Source: Paralvinella palmiformis (lineage: Eukaryota > Annelida > Polychaeta > Terebellida > Alvinellidae). Taken from it: DNA of 64,000 nt. Positions 1 through 32,169 of the stretch are shown here, piece by piece. The first letter of the stretch is position 1; each line of letters begins with the position of its first letter. The notes below the pieces were generated by a model. The model did no database searches. It worked only from the letters and a program-made list of their open reading frames with translations, and was not told the DNA's origin. The DNA is taken from the NCBI GenBank assembly GCA_025642065.1, contig JAODUP010000190.1, positions 1 through 64,000 on the forward strand, in the 5' to 3' direction. A program made the translations under genes and the position numbers.

Positions 1-309
1 GTTCTTTTCCCCTTTTAATTTCAGGCTTTTAAAATTATTGATTTAAAAAAAAGTATTTTGGTTTTGAGGGTTTACCTTTTTTTTCTCCTTACAATAAGAT
101 CATCTGGTGGATCTTTATGATAGTACATTGAGAGACATTGTAGATTAGCATGCACCTTAAAGGACAAAGGAAATGTCAAGAAGACCAATGCTTCTATGGT
201 ACAATAAGAACATACAAGCTACAAACAGACACTGAAGGTATTATGACCGGCTGTAGATCAGGACCAGTTTGTCTGTTTATTATGAAATGTTCAAGGTCAG
301 TGAAATTCT

Positions 310-2235
310 AGTTAAAAATACCCTTGCCTCTGCCAAATCTGAATATTATAATAAAAAGATCAAAGCATCCAAGGGAAATTAAAGGACTGTTTTCTCTGTT
401 GTGAATAAAGTATTACATAAAATTTCAAATAATATCAACTCAGATAAAGATATGGCCCATTGTTTTAATAACTTCAAAAAATATTAAATATAAATAGTAG
501 GTTCTCTTCCAGCACCTTATCACAAGGTAAGCCATTGGCAGAAGAGTCCTGCATGTCCATGATGTATTGATAATAGGAAAGTTACTTTTATATGTATTGC
601 CACATAAGTCACCGCAGATACATTGTTATTGTAGGTGAAGTTTAGTTAATAAAAAATCGGCTGGAGATATACGGCAAAACCAGATGTTGTTCATATAATA
701 ATACACATGATGGATACATTTTAACCTTTTACAGAGACTAATATCAGACATTTGCTGAAAAGGTCATCTACTGCTTTCAATGCAGTTGACCCTATCCCTA
801 CATGGCTTGTGAAAGATTGTCTGGATATTCTGATAAGCCCTATTACTAATGTAGTTAATAAATCATTATCTCTCTGGGTATTTTCCAAAGATCCATGAAA
901 CCTGCCCTTGTAAAACCATTAATAAAAAACCACAGTGTGGACTGTTATATTCTAAACAATTACAGACCTGTTTCAAATATTACATTTTTATCTAAAGTTA
1001 TAGAAAGGGCAGTTGCTTTCCATCTAAATAAATATTTAATCAATAATAACCTTACTGAATCACTATAGTCTGCATATAAAAGTGGTTACAGCACTGAAGC
1101 AGCCTTGGTCCGGTTAAAATGTTTTATTATGATGTCAACTGATCAAGGTAAGCCAGCAATATTAGTTCTTTTGGACCTGTCTGCTGCATTTAATAGAGTT
1201 GAACATAATGTACCTTTCTCTAGGTTAAAATACATGTTTTATCTGTCAGGTAAAGTACTTGAATGGTTTTTCGATCCTATCTACAACAACGCTACCAGAG
1301 AGTGTCTGTTCATCTTTTTTATCTGATGTTCAGTTTTTGTTATCTGGTGTGCCATAAAGTTCAGTTCTTGGTCTTCTGGTTTTCACAATGTATACCCGTC
1401 CTCTTGGTATCATTGCACAGCGATATGGGATTAAATATCACTTGTATGCTGATGACACACAGCTGTATATATCACTGGATCCTTACAATGAGTTAAATTT
1501 CTCCTCTTCCTTGAAGAATTTAGAACATTGTATTGCTGACTTTTGACTATTGATGACTGAAAATCTTCTAAGACTAAATTATAATAAAACAAATATTATA
1601 TATTTAGCATCATCACATTGTGTTAAATCCCTAAAGACACCAGCATTACAGATTGTTGCATCTTCGATTACCCCTAATGGGTCAGTAAAAAATCTGGGGG
1701 TTATTTTTGACCAATGTATTAACATGCATGAACATGTCACATCAGTATGCCGAGCTGCCTACTACCATTTATAAGACATCCATTGTTTAAAAGCATTCTT
1801 GACACAAGAAGCACTTGTAACTGTAATCCATGCCTTTGTTGCATCACCTATAGACTATTGTAACTCCCTGTTATATGGCATATCTGATTATAACATTAAT
1901 CGCCTTCAGCGAATTCAGAATAGTGCAGCTCGCATTGTAACAAATACTAGAAAATATGATCATATCACCCCAATTCTTTAAAAATTACATTGACTACCTG
2001 TTAGGCAGCGTATCCATTTCAAGATTTTGTTAATAACTTATAAATCTATTCATGATATGGCGTCAGAATAGCTGTGTGAACTTGTGTCCATTAGAAAGTC
2101 AACCCGAAAACTCAGTTCATCCAGTCAGAAGTCATATGCAGCTCCCACTTTGTGGAATAAGTTGCCGGCAGATATTAGAAATGGGGTATCTGTTCTAAAA
2201 ACACATCTGTTCAAAGTCGCTTTCAGAGATAAATA
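310..2235 (+). mobile_element. Degenerate LINE (non-LTR retrotransposon), reverse transcriptase and C-terminus
   Basis: Conceptual translation across frames gives the usual order of a jockey/CR1-like ORF2: linker (about 340-480), PIPTWLVKDCLDIL (about 790), NYRPVSNITFLSKVIER (about 957-1010), LDLSAAFNRVEHN (near 1170-1210), the catalytic box as YADDTQLYISLDP (about 1446-1484), then a C-terminal HITPIL..LPVRQRIHFKILLITYKS (near 1965-2045) and WNKLPADIRNG..LKTHLFKVAF (near 2155-2225). Many stops and frameshifts, and no endonuclease was found upstream, so this is a dead, 5'-truncated copy. Family naming beyond jockey/CR1-like is inference. Confidence 0.85.
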
Positions 2236-3221
2236 ATAATTATATTAATTTTTTTTAGACATATTATAAAGTTTTCGTCTTTATATCAACGATGAGTGAG
2301 GGATAGCATTAAAATAGATAGCATGTGTTCGTAGCCAGTGTTTGTGGTTTGCTGACAGGTTTTCAGACATAAAAAATGGGTCTGGGAGCTTCAAACCTTA
2401 TAAATGTACCAGTTTTAGAGATCAGATAGTCAAAATATAACAAAACACGTTGTTTAAATCCTATTATACGACAGGTGATGGTAGAGTATGTTGAGGTGTA
2501 GCTTCCAGGACGACACATATTGTCTCATAGATTGGCTCTATTTAATACAATTTAATCTCACTAGTTATACTTATAGTATATGTCATGCAAATCTGATATG
2601 ATTTGAACAATTTGTTTGTGTAGTACTAATTAGTTATGTGCACCCACCCGATTTCTGCTCTTTGCCATGTGGGTCAAACAAAAAGCACATGGGATGGATG
2701 CTACTAAATCTGTTCATCCAGATTAGATCTACCCTGAGTTTGATTCATATTTGTGACAAGCGTAATATGAGTAGCCTGAGTGTGCTCGTTTTTGCAACTA
2801 AATCTGGAGCCAGCGTTCACCTATTGTTCCTTGGTCATGGAGTCGAACATGACACCTAGATTCCTCACACTGGATGAAGCGCTGAGCAGAAACCAACGAC
2901 GTTCCTGATGCCATTTGTCAACTCCTAGGTGATATTGACTAGCTTCGTGTAATTTCTGCGGCTTTATTTAACATGAACCAATGGAGTTTATATAATTATT
3001 TATGGAATATAATTTCGGAATATCACATTTTAAGTGACACAACTCCATAAAATTGTAAGCATTTAATGTTATTATCAAGTATTGCTATATTAATGTATTT
3101 TTAAAGTTAGCATACACTGGTTTATTTAATTTTTTATATTAAACACACGACTGCTATTAATTTAAACATTTCTATTCATAATTGACACAAATGACTTACC
3201 ACTTTCTCTTTTATATACTAA
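2236..3221. other. Spacer, no gene recognised
   Basis: AT-rich sequence between two LINE remnants. Only short open frames without recognisable motifs are present. Confidence 0.5.
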
Positions 3222-3960
3222 GGGCATATATTGTTTGCTGATGACACCACACTGTATGCATCTTGAAAACAACTTGACGAACTTTATCACAAATTAAAAA
3301 TTATTGGGATTGCCTATATGACTGGTTCAAAACCAAAACCAATTACATGTTTTTCCCTTATGGGAATGATCATGCTAACAATGGCTTTAGTGTTTGTATT
3401 GGTACTGATAAGATTCAACGGAAAGATGTGAAGTTTTTAGGAATACTATTATGGAAGGAGCACATTAAACACTCAAAATATATATATGACACTTTATATC
3501 CTGCGTACTGTAAAACAAATTATATGTTGCCACCATTTGAAGATATTATACAGTACCTTAGTTCAATCTCATATACTATACGGTATCATTTTATGGGGAT
3601 CTACTTATCAATCACATTTAAAGAAAACTATAGTGCTTCAAAAAAGGCTGTACGGTTTATAAGCAAAAGTGAGAAAAATAATATGCTTATACAGCCAAAC
3701 TTTTCAAGACATGTAACATATTGATGTTAAAGTCAAAGTACGAATTACAAACAGCCAAATTTATGTTTGACTGTATACACAAAACATTACCAAAATCTTT
3801 AATGGAGAATTTCACTCTAAATACTGCATATCACGATCACAATACACGAGAAAGTCACGCACCTCATGTAAAAAAAGAGCCGCACTTGTCTTGCTTCTAA
3901 TTCAATATTACACCAAGGTCCCCCAATATAGGGAAGTTTACACCATAAAGGAAAAAATAT
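3222..3960 (+). mobile_element. Second LINE fragment (RT palm and thumb, different family)
   Basis: Begins with a catalytic box read as LFADDTTLYAS (about 3231-3265) and continues with a frame at 3347-3724 containing KDVKFLGILL, then KKAVRFISKSEKN, and in other frames a terminal stretch on ELQTAKLMFDCIHKTLPKSL followed by NTRES. This is the standard order after the RT active site in jockey-like LINEs. The wording differs from the element at 310-2235, so it is a separate insertion. Frameshifted and truncated at both ends. Confidence 0.75.
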
Positions 3961-3999
3961 AGCCACCAAACAAATTTGTGTGAAAAGTGTGTACATTGA

Positions 4000-4620
4000 T
4001 AGCTAGGCTAGCGCCGCCGATGGCCAATTGCGACATAGACGAAACAGTTTCCCATTTGACTATAAAAAGGAATCTCTTCGCCAATTTGGCGAAATGCTTT
4101 TATTACATTATTTATGGCACTACCAGCGACACACGTGAAACTTGTGAATCACTGCCGTCCGTCACACACACACAAAAACAAATAAACATTGAACTGTTCG
4201 ATTAGGATTCGCATGAATCGCTACATGGAGTGATCTATTTTTCTGGATTTTTGTCACCGGGGTCAAAAAGTAGTCACTCTCTGATTGGCCAGTACTGCGG
4301 GAACGAGTTCTACTTTCCCCGTGAATGGGGTATTCTCACTATCGCGTTCGCGGGTTGTTCATGAAGCTATACAAGGACGTAGTAACAACTACTCAACACC
4401 CATTGTTATTTATAACTTTATACGATATATGTTAGAATAACTGCTATGGGATGAATCGTAAAAGGTGCGCTGGTAACAACGATGGGGGCAGAAAAAAAAA
4501 CCGCTGGCTCTGACAACACGTCTGATAAAGGCAGACTGGTTTGTTCGCTTTCCGTGGTTATTACACGACAGCGACAACCACAGATTCAGCAAATGAGAGC
4601 ATCATTTTCACATGCATCAG
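4000..4620 (+). promoter_or_regulatory. CpG-richer stretch with possible promoter and first exon of a hAT-derived gene
   Basis: Base composition is less AT-rich and has more CpG than the flanks. It holds a CCAAT-type motif in both orientations (ATTGGCC near 4282, GGCCAATTG near 4021) and a strong splice donor, CATCAG|GTAAGTA, at about 4619/4620. It lies just upstream of transposase-like exons in the same orientation, so it could be a promoter plus exon 1. This is inference only. Confidence 0.35.
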
Positions 4621-4794
4621 GTAAGTAGATCTAAACCTCTACAATATTTCGTTTTCCATTTTCAGCATTTGTCGTACATGTCTATGAACACACTGTGTAC
4701 ATCTGACCGGTAAGACTGTGTAGGACAAACATGTTTTGTATTATAATCTGAATAATTAACATATTAACTTGATATATTGGATCCGCTGGTATCA

Positions 4795-6459
4795 TGAAGT
4801 CAAGATTTGTTGGCATCCTTGACCTTGATCAAATAGATTCCGATGCCATTTTCGAGAAGATCAGGGAGATCCTAGCAGTGCACGCCTTGTCAAAGTCGTC
4901 AATGGTGGGACGGTCATGACTGGTATGAACAAAGGTGTTGCAACAAGGTAACTTCTGCCAATTTGTGTTTATAATAATAATACACTTTATTTAAACACTG
5001 GAAGTTTTGGTTTATATTATTGTTTCATACTGTGTTTAACATGTTTGGCTGTGAATGCTTTAGATTCAAGCGTCTGGCTCCAAACTTAATAACAACGCAT
5101 TGTATGGCACACCGTTTCCAACTACTGACGGAGAAGGCAGCAAATCAGTGTCCACTGATAATAAAGTACATAAGTGTCCTGAACACATTTGCTAAAGCTC
5201 AAAAGAATTCCCCAAAATTGGGCTAAATACTGAAATCTAGCAAGGAGTTATACGTTGAAGATGGTTGCGAAGTCAAGCAATTTAGTAGATCAATCTTATA
5301 ATTGCCTGATGCTACTTTGTTACATACCTTTAAAATAATCATTCTTAACATGCATTTTTTATTCAGATGTTCTTCATACGATGGCTCTCCTTTGCAAAGA
5401 GTGTGCAGGCTTTGTCATCGTACCTGGTAAGCGTCATATCTGCTACATATGCTGTATCTGCTGCACGTCTACCAGATGGTAAAGCAGTGCTGCTCGGCTG
5501 TGTAAAGCAGATGGCTACCTACCACTTCCTCTACCTCACTGCATTCCTTTCTGATGCAGTGGGGATTCTTGCGATATTGAATCAAGTGATGTAGAAAGAC
5601 CACCTCACATACACAGTTATCAAGCCACACGTCGACACAACCATCCTGAGACTTACATCTCATCTTACTACAAACGGCTCCGTCCTGACCACTATGATGG
5701 CACAGATGGTCAGTTTGAATATAAGGGACATATAATAAAGGACACTCTCAAGGAACGAGAAAGGACGCATGAACCTATCAGGCAGTTCGTCGAAGATGTC
5801 ATTGCCCCCCTGGAAGCATCGTTTCCAGATGCTGGCATCCTGCATGCCCTCACCTTGTTTGACCCACAGGAGGACCTTGTCGGGTATAGTACTCGTGCTT
5901 CATATTAACAAGCGATGCTGTGGTGGCAGGTACACAAAGTTGGACAGCCTCTCTGACATCATTAGAGCTAACTTGTTTATATATATAATGTATCTAGGAA
6001 TGGTATGTTGACAGGTACGGAGAGGAGAAGTTAACAACCCTGCTGGAGGACTTCACAGACACAGAGAATAAGAACGATGCCAAGATTGAGTGGATCACCA
6101 TGTGTGGGCTTCTGTTTCAAGCTGCCGGAAGGTCATAGGAGCCATTTTATGCACAGGTGATTTACCCTGCCCTTAACTCCTTTCCAATCCTGTGGGAAAT
6201 CGCAACAATAGGTGTGACAGTCCCTGTCACATCTGTGAATTGCAAAAGGGCCATTGGTACTTATAATGCCATAAAAGCGGATGGCAGGGCATCCTTGAAA
6301 GTATCTTCTACAGAAATGTTAACTGTGCTGAACCTAGAAGCTCAGTCGGTCAGGGCATTTCCGTATGATGAAGTGTTCAAGATGTGGACTCTGCAAAAGC
6401 AGCGTGCCGGCTTCACGCAGCTCGTCAAGCAAGTCGCATTCGATGAGGAAACTCCTTAA
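4795..6459 (+). pseudogene. Broken hAT-type transposase-like gene (ZNF862-like)
   Basis: Separate open stretches match successive parts of hAT/ZNF862-like proteins. 4795-4948 reads a FEKIREIL region, then, after a frame change, VMTGMNKGVATR. After an apparent intron, 5065-5225 gives FKRLAPNLITTHCMAHRFQL. 5367-5594 contains RWLSFAKSVQAL. About 5690-5910 holds EYKGHIIKDTLKERERTHEP. About 6015-6459 ends in the hAT dimerisation region (LWEIATIGVTVPVTSVNCKR followed by KADGRASLKVSS). Splice-like borders (GTAACT near 4949, TTTAG at 5064, ACAG near 6015) suggest it once had introns, like a host-adopted gene. An in-frame TAG near 6135 and frame changes argue it is now dead. AATAAA follows at about 6538. 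Confidence 0.7.
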
Positions 6460-6995
6460 AGAGTAGTGGGGGATACTGGTGACAAGAATTTTGTGTGCTT
6501 TTATTTTATTTTATTATATCTTCTTTTATGCTTGTAAATAAAAAATGTTTGTTAACGGTTTGATGTTTTGTTGTTGTGACTATCTATATGCGCTATATTA
6601 ATGTATGGTTATGTAGTATGTATGATTGATGACATTTTGTCAACGTAGATTACGCTTACAAAAGTGGCTAAATAAAATCCTAATTGGCTAAAGAAGATTT
6701 GAACCTTTAGCCAAATTGGCTAAACGAGATTTTAGTCTAGGATAGTCTGTAACTTTTCCATAATGTGTACCTTATATTAATATATTGTTTGTCTCGCTAA
6801 TAAGTCTCGCTAATAATAATACTTTTAAAACATTTCTCACACCTCTTTTAGGTAACACCTAACCCAATATCAGTGTATATGTCGTCTTGTATGTCAAATA
6901 CTGTATATTATTGCTATGGGTTCTCAACCTATAAGGTTATTAGTGTTACCTCTCTGTATATTCTATCCTGAAAAAAATGTTGTAATATATATGTC

Positions 6996-8094
6996 AATAG
7001 ACCGATTCAATTACCTCCGCTGCCAACATGCGGCTGAATTTCACACTACTGTCTCGGGTTAGAAGTCTAAGAATCACTGTGTTGCATGGTGATTTCCGCG
7101 TATAGTGGCCGATAAATGTCATACTGAAAAACTGTATTTAGGCTGTTTACCAGCTATATTTGGATTTTATTTATAGTCTATTAATTAAGGGTATGGCATC
7201 TCCAGATTATATAGGAATGGCATAGATTTCATGCAATAGATATGTATGCTATTAAACTAAGTAGCGTTCAGCGTCATTTGCATGGCTGTCATGGTCCGAC
7301 CTGTCTAGTTCAAACTTATTTTTTGTAGAACCTTTGCCATCTGACATGACGATGTGAATGGATAAAATCAATGATCACATAGAATATAATTCAATGGGTG
7401 ATTCCTGTTACTGTAACATAGATAGATAGATATATCTATTTCCATTTCCATGTGCATACATAGTTACGTAAACAATACAGTAATATTTACAAAGGAAATG
7501 GAGGGAGTAGCATAATCTACAAAGTTTGTCTACCAGCTACCCCCCATACATTGGTATTTATGCATAATATCTTGTATTGAAATTAGCTATTTTGTTTTCT
7601 GAATCAGCCATTCGTGCAATGTTTATGTAAATGTCAAGGCTGTTAATATTCTAATGTAATAAAACAATATTTAATCATGTACAGGTGATACATATATGAT
7701 TGGTTCCCAGGTACAAGTAAAATTAATATTTCCAAAACTCTACATTAAATATTTAAAAACTCTTCATTAAAATCAATTTACATTCAGCTAAAATTTTAAT
7801 TTTAAAATCATTTATTTAATCCATTGAAACCCATGCTAAAAATCCCCTACGAGTCAAAATGAATAAAAATCGGTCGGCTCAATCATTGGGTTATATCTTG
7901 ATAAGTATTTTGTTAAATCCTTTAGAAAGACATAATCGTTCAGCTGAAATATTAGTCCCAGTCTCCGCGTAATATGAAATAACTTGCTGAAAGTTTTCTA
8001 GTATCTATCGTTAGTGAAAAGTTTCCATCTCATATTAACAGTGGTCGCCATAGCTGTTTCTAACCCGAGACCATTTCGCCTGGATCGGTCTATT
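6996..8094. mobile_element. Non-autonomous element with terminal inverted repeats
   Basis: The left end reads AATAGACCGATTCA (from about 6997) and the right end reads TGGATCGGTCTATT (8081-8094), which are inverted copies with one mismatch. A second inner match follows in each arm: TCTCGGGTTAGAA (about 7052) against TTCTAACCCGAGA (about 8058). No transposase was found in the ~1.1 kb interior. Superfamily not assigned; a clear target-site duplication was not found. Confidence 0.6.
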
Positions 8095-8127
8095 ATGTAC
8101 AGTATATGGAGGAATAAAAGCACTTAC

Positions 8128-8330
8128 TTAAAAGCATTTACTTACATATGATGTAGATGCCATTAAATAATTGCCTACATTAACTGAGATGGTATCCATG
8201 CTTTTTAAATTATGCCTAGAGGAGAATAGCATGACTTCTGTCTTGTCTGCATTCAACTTGAGCATGTTGCGATGCATCCAGGAATGGATGTATTTGAGAC
8301 AACTCTCGATGCGGTCTCTGCATTTGGTAG
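8128..8330 (-). mobile_element. LINE RT fragment, antisense
   Basis: On the minus strand the frame contains YIHSWMHRNMLKLNADKTEVMLF, the conserved stretch just after the RT catalytic box of jockey-like LINEs (LNxxKTExxxF). It is cut at its upstream end by the foldback element that starts near 8329. Confidence 0.75.
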
Positions 8331-8427
8331 TGCGGATAAATGCCCAGTGGACAAATACCCATTGGACAATAAAGTGGGTGATTGGACAAGTACCCATCAA
8401 CAAAAGTTTTCTTTTATTTACATTGTA

Positions 8428-8473
<46 letters not shown>

Positions 8474-8887
8474 CAGGAGATTACATGGCTTCAATAAAGG
8501 AATCAATTAATTTTCAACATAGACGAACTTTGATCTTCTAGTTCAAGTTGATCGCATTTGATTTACATGCATGGCTTCTAAAGGCTTCAGTTAAATTCTA
8601 TAGAAAAGAAATTTAATTGAAAATGTATTGCTTTGATTGATAATCAGTCGACACAAATATTAGTGGTAGTATTGGGAATATAATATTTGGAAATGTTGAT
8701 GTTATACTTTAATATTTTAAAGTCAAACATTACATGATTTAATATTACATATTATAAAAATGGAAATCTAAACAAATGAAAAACGAAGAAATGTTTTATG
8801 GTTTAATATTTTTTATTCTTGGTGGGCATTTGTTCAATCTCTCACTTTATTGGTGAGCATTTGTCCGGTGAGCATTTGTCACTGTCA
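8329..8887. mobile_element. Foldback/MITE-like element ended by GGACAAATGCCCA-type repeats
   Basis: The left arm (about 8331-8396) carries several variants of the core GGACAAATACCCA and includes ACAATAAAGTGGGTGATTGG. The right arm (about 8818-8885) is the inverted counterpart, with TGGTGAGCATTTGTCC units around CTCACTTTATTGG. The arms match imperfectly over about 65 bp. The interior has no coding frame and contains a (TA)n run at about 8430-8471. It sits inside a LINE remnant, so it inserted later. Confidence 0.6.
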
Positions 8888-9527
8888 CCTAAGAGATGTT
8901 TTGTTAGCCAATATAGATGCTTTTGGTGTTACGACCGCAGGCATTTACTTTATCCGAGTAGTACTCCACACTTGATTCTCTCAATAATTTGTTCATTATT
9001 ACACATTGCATAATTTCTGTATATTTGGTGGTCAACGGTCAGTCTATCTAGATGTTCGCCATTTACTCTCAAGTTTACGTCTAAGATGTTTCGCTTTATG
9101 GAGATCATCTATATATATTTGTTCGGAGTGGTCGAAGCGTTTACTGATACCAGAGACTTCAATCCCTCACTGTTAACATTCACCAATACACCCACAGAGT
9201 CTCAGAATGGTGTAGCAAGGTAGATAAACCGATATCCCGTTTAAAACTCTCGACATCAATGGAATACTCTACCACAAATTCCAACAACAAAAATATTTGC
9301 AAACGCATATAAATCATTACAAATCTGCAGACAAAATATCTCGCTGGTTGAACACAGCACCACTTTGATAAATGAGATAATTACACATGTTGTCTTAGTC
9401 AAGGTAGCACCTTCAGAAGGTCATATGAAGTTCTGTACATCATGATATTTTGGTGACAGAATATATTGACAATATTCACTCACCATTTTCTTTCATATTT
9501 CATGTCCACCAAATTAAACTGATCTAC

Positions 9528-9563
<36 letters not shown>

Positions 9564-9718
9564 AAAAATAAATAATTTACCAAAAGGTTTATAGACAGCT
9601 AGAGTAGTGGACACACACACGCTGAATATTTCAGAAACAGTAATTATTATTTTATTGTGACAAATATATGTAATTCTGATTTGAAGCAGGAACTGAGTAT
9701 ATTAAGCTTAACATTAAC

Positions 9719-9760
<42 letters not shown>

Positions 9761-10252
9761 AAACACTTATATAGTCTATATACACATAACTAATGCAAGA
9801 TATACAACCTATCAGAACACACACATTATTAAGCTATCACTTTTGATCATTATAACTCATTTCATGACAGCAGCCTGTTGTACAAACATACCTTTGAAGA
9901 TAGTGACAATTGAGGTATAAATATGTTGCTTTGAAGTGTTGCTTTGAGGAAAGATACAGCAGTTGAAAAAATATCTATAAATAGACCCGCTTTAGTCAGT
10001 TAACATAAACAATCTGACAATAACTGATCTGACTTGGATATGTTGCTATCAGATACAATTTTTTAGATTTTTATTGGATAATGACCAAGGAATTATAGTG
10101 AGATGTAACACATATCTCAACATGAAAAGGTGCAACTCTATATTCAGTCACCTGATGAATCATCAAGAGTTTGAATTCATGATTCAAGATTCTCTATGCA
10201 AGTGCCTTATTAAATACTGCTTTAAAACACACACTAACTGATTATTGTCACA

Positions 10253-10310
<58 letters not shown>

Positions 10311-10473
10311 TGATTTGAAGGAAAACCTGAGCATATCAAGATTCCTGTTAACAATATATACAATTACATAACATGTATACAGCCTATTTATATCACATGT
10401 AGCTAATGCAACATATATAACATATCAGAATATATAATACATGCATATGTGTATTTCATTTAGTTATCATTAA

Positions 10474-10532
<59 letters not shown>

Positions 10533-10586
10533 GAAGTTGTCATAGTCAAAGTATATAGTATAATATCATCATATATTAATTGGTGT
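8888..10586. repeat. Intergenic spacer with four long (TA)n arrays
   Basis: No gene seen. (TA)n arrays lie near 9530-9560, 9720-9756, 10256-10306 and 10477-10527. A dispersed repeat shared with gene 2 lies at about 10090-10250. The stretch is downstream of the gene 1 stop codon, so its right end should hold the gene 1 3'UTR. Confidence 0.6.
10090..10250 (+). repeat. Dispersed repeat, copy 1
   Basis: It shares blocks in the same order and orientation with about 46830-46975: CTCARCATGAAAA, a CTCTRTTY block, ATGAATCATC, GAGTTT, AATTCATGATT, TATGC.AGTGCCT and AACACACACT. It is a diverged interspersed repeat of unknown family; no tRNA-like head was found. Confidence 0.55.
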
Positions 10587-30206
<19,620 letters not shown>

Positions 30207-30227
30207 GTTGTATTGTTGTACCCAGTA

Positions 30228-30914
30228 CTGTAGACCGACACACATATACAATGAACGGCTCCAGACGTAAAATACACTTTATCAATACTTTATGATCACA
30301 GTCAGACCACAGAACAATTTTATATTTAATGCTCACTAACACCAGTCACCTGAGATGTCTGAACATTCAAATAGTCCCGTCTCTCTTTGTGACGAACCCC
30401 AGCCAGCAATATTTACTGTATATGTATATTACACCTACACGAGCAGTAGCGCAAGACAGCAGAACTACAGGTGTGCCTTATTCTGAAACATGTTCCCGTT
30501 TAAGACATCCAGGTAATTAAGTCGTAGTTTTACATCGACTCTATTGACAAGAACTAGCTGTCAACTTCCTGGTTTAGTCACGCTGTGATGACTCATCATA
30601 ACATACGAGACTGTGATAACCGGATATAAAATCCCCCCCCCCCTCTACACACCATTTATATACTTAAACCCCTAGTAGTGTTCTTTATTCTAATTGTATT
30701 TAACTTTTTTTGGCAGCTAACCAGAAGCTTTTCGGTGAATTTAGTTTTCTTCTTTTGACAGAAGATGTTATGAATATTATAACGATGTGTTAGAGATATA
30801 GCTATCATAATATATGTAGACTGGTATATTTTGTCTTAGTATTATAAGCAAATTAAAACTGCTATCCGTTCATCTTCATAATACAGTAGTCTTGTGCGTC
30901 TGTTCGCTGACTGA

Positions 30915-30950
<36 letters not shown>

Positions 30951-32169
30951 CATTACAGAGATGATTATAAAGGTAGAGAATTTGTTAAATGGAATTTTCT
31001 AACATAATGACTTAGTTACAGATGAGACATGATGTGTCATAATTAATACCAAAAGTTAATATAATGATTTTATTTCGCTGACGAATAATCCAGATGTTGT
31101 TTTTCTCTCTCTTACTCAATCAGTGTGTTTTCAGTTACCAACTCATCCAACTACACACTCACCCAGCCACCGACTGGCTGACTTACTCACTCAATCCCTT
31201 ACTATCTCACTCACTCGCTCACTCACTCACTACTCAATCAACTTAATTCTCACTCAGTCAGTTTAAGAACTAGCCATATACCTAAATATACTATATGCCA
31301 TTATTCTACTATTAGCTGTTCTTTGCTTATGTCAACATTTCTACATTTATCCAACTCTCAAAGTATATTGTAAATAAAGGTTTGACCTATTTACTTCAGT
31401 CAGATATCGATCTACTGGGGTATGTGGAGTTTGAGTGGATTGAGGTGTGTGGAAGCTGAGGTGCGTTGATGCTCAGTGGAGTGAAGTATGTGGAGGCAGA
31501 GTTGACTGTAGTATGTGGAGGCTGTCTGGACTGGTGTATGTAGAGCTTGGGTGGATTGAGGCGTGTGGACGCTGAGGTATGTAGAGGATCAGTGGTCTGA
31601 AGTATGTGGAGGTTGAGTGGATTGAGGTGTGTGGAAGTTCAGAGGACAGATACATGTAGATCTGGTAAGCAAGATCTAAAGACAGATGCTGCTACCTGGG
31701 AAACATCCTCATCAGTAGATGTAATAATAATGATTATGATCATGATGATAATAATAATAATAATAATATAAACTCCTCGGACTTATTTCTTTGGAATATT
31801 CTCGACTTCTACAATGATGATGCTGCTGATGATGATTATTATAATGATTATGATGATGATGATGATGATAAAGAAGATGGTTGTGACATCGGCGAAAACG
31901 GCGACATCAAGGTACTGATAAATTTGTACTTCATTTCAGCTTAAATGTGACGAAGATGATGACGATGATGATGAATGATGATGACTAAGCAGGTGGTGAT
32001 GGTAATAATTCATAATAACGACGACGATAATGACGACGAATACAAACTTCATCTCAACTTCGGAAATAGTATCAGTCACTTCATACCAGAAATACCAAAA
32101 CAAAACAAGGTAGCAAACTATCGAATATTTCGTTCTGACTCAGCCCCTTATTAATGTGTGTATGTTCGC
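30228..32169. other. Spacer between the two receptor genes, left half
   Basis: No coding exon seen. Contains (CA)n near 30915-30945, CTCA-rich tracts near 31160-31260, a degenerate GT-rich minisatellite at about 31415-31650, and AAT/GAT-rich tracts at about 31735-31985. Confidence 0.6.
31415..31650 (+). repeat. Degenerate G-rich minisatellite
   Basis: Irregular repeats built from TATGTGGAG, TTGAGTGGATTGAGG and TGTGTGGAAGCTGAGG, roughly ten partial units. The strand is strongly G over C biased. Confidence 0.75.

Noticed and set aside
4410..4592. Minus-strand frame rich in His and Ser opposite the hAT-like gene
   Set aside because: No homology recognised, and it overlaps the candidate first exon on the other strand.
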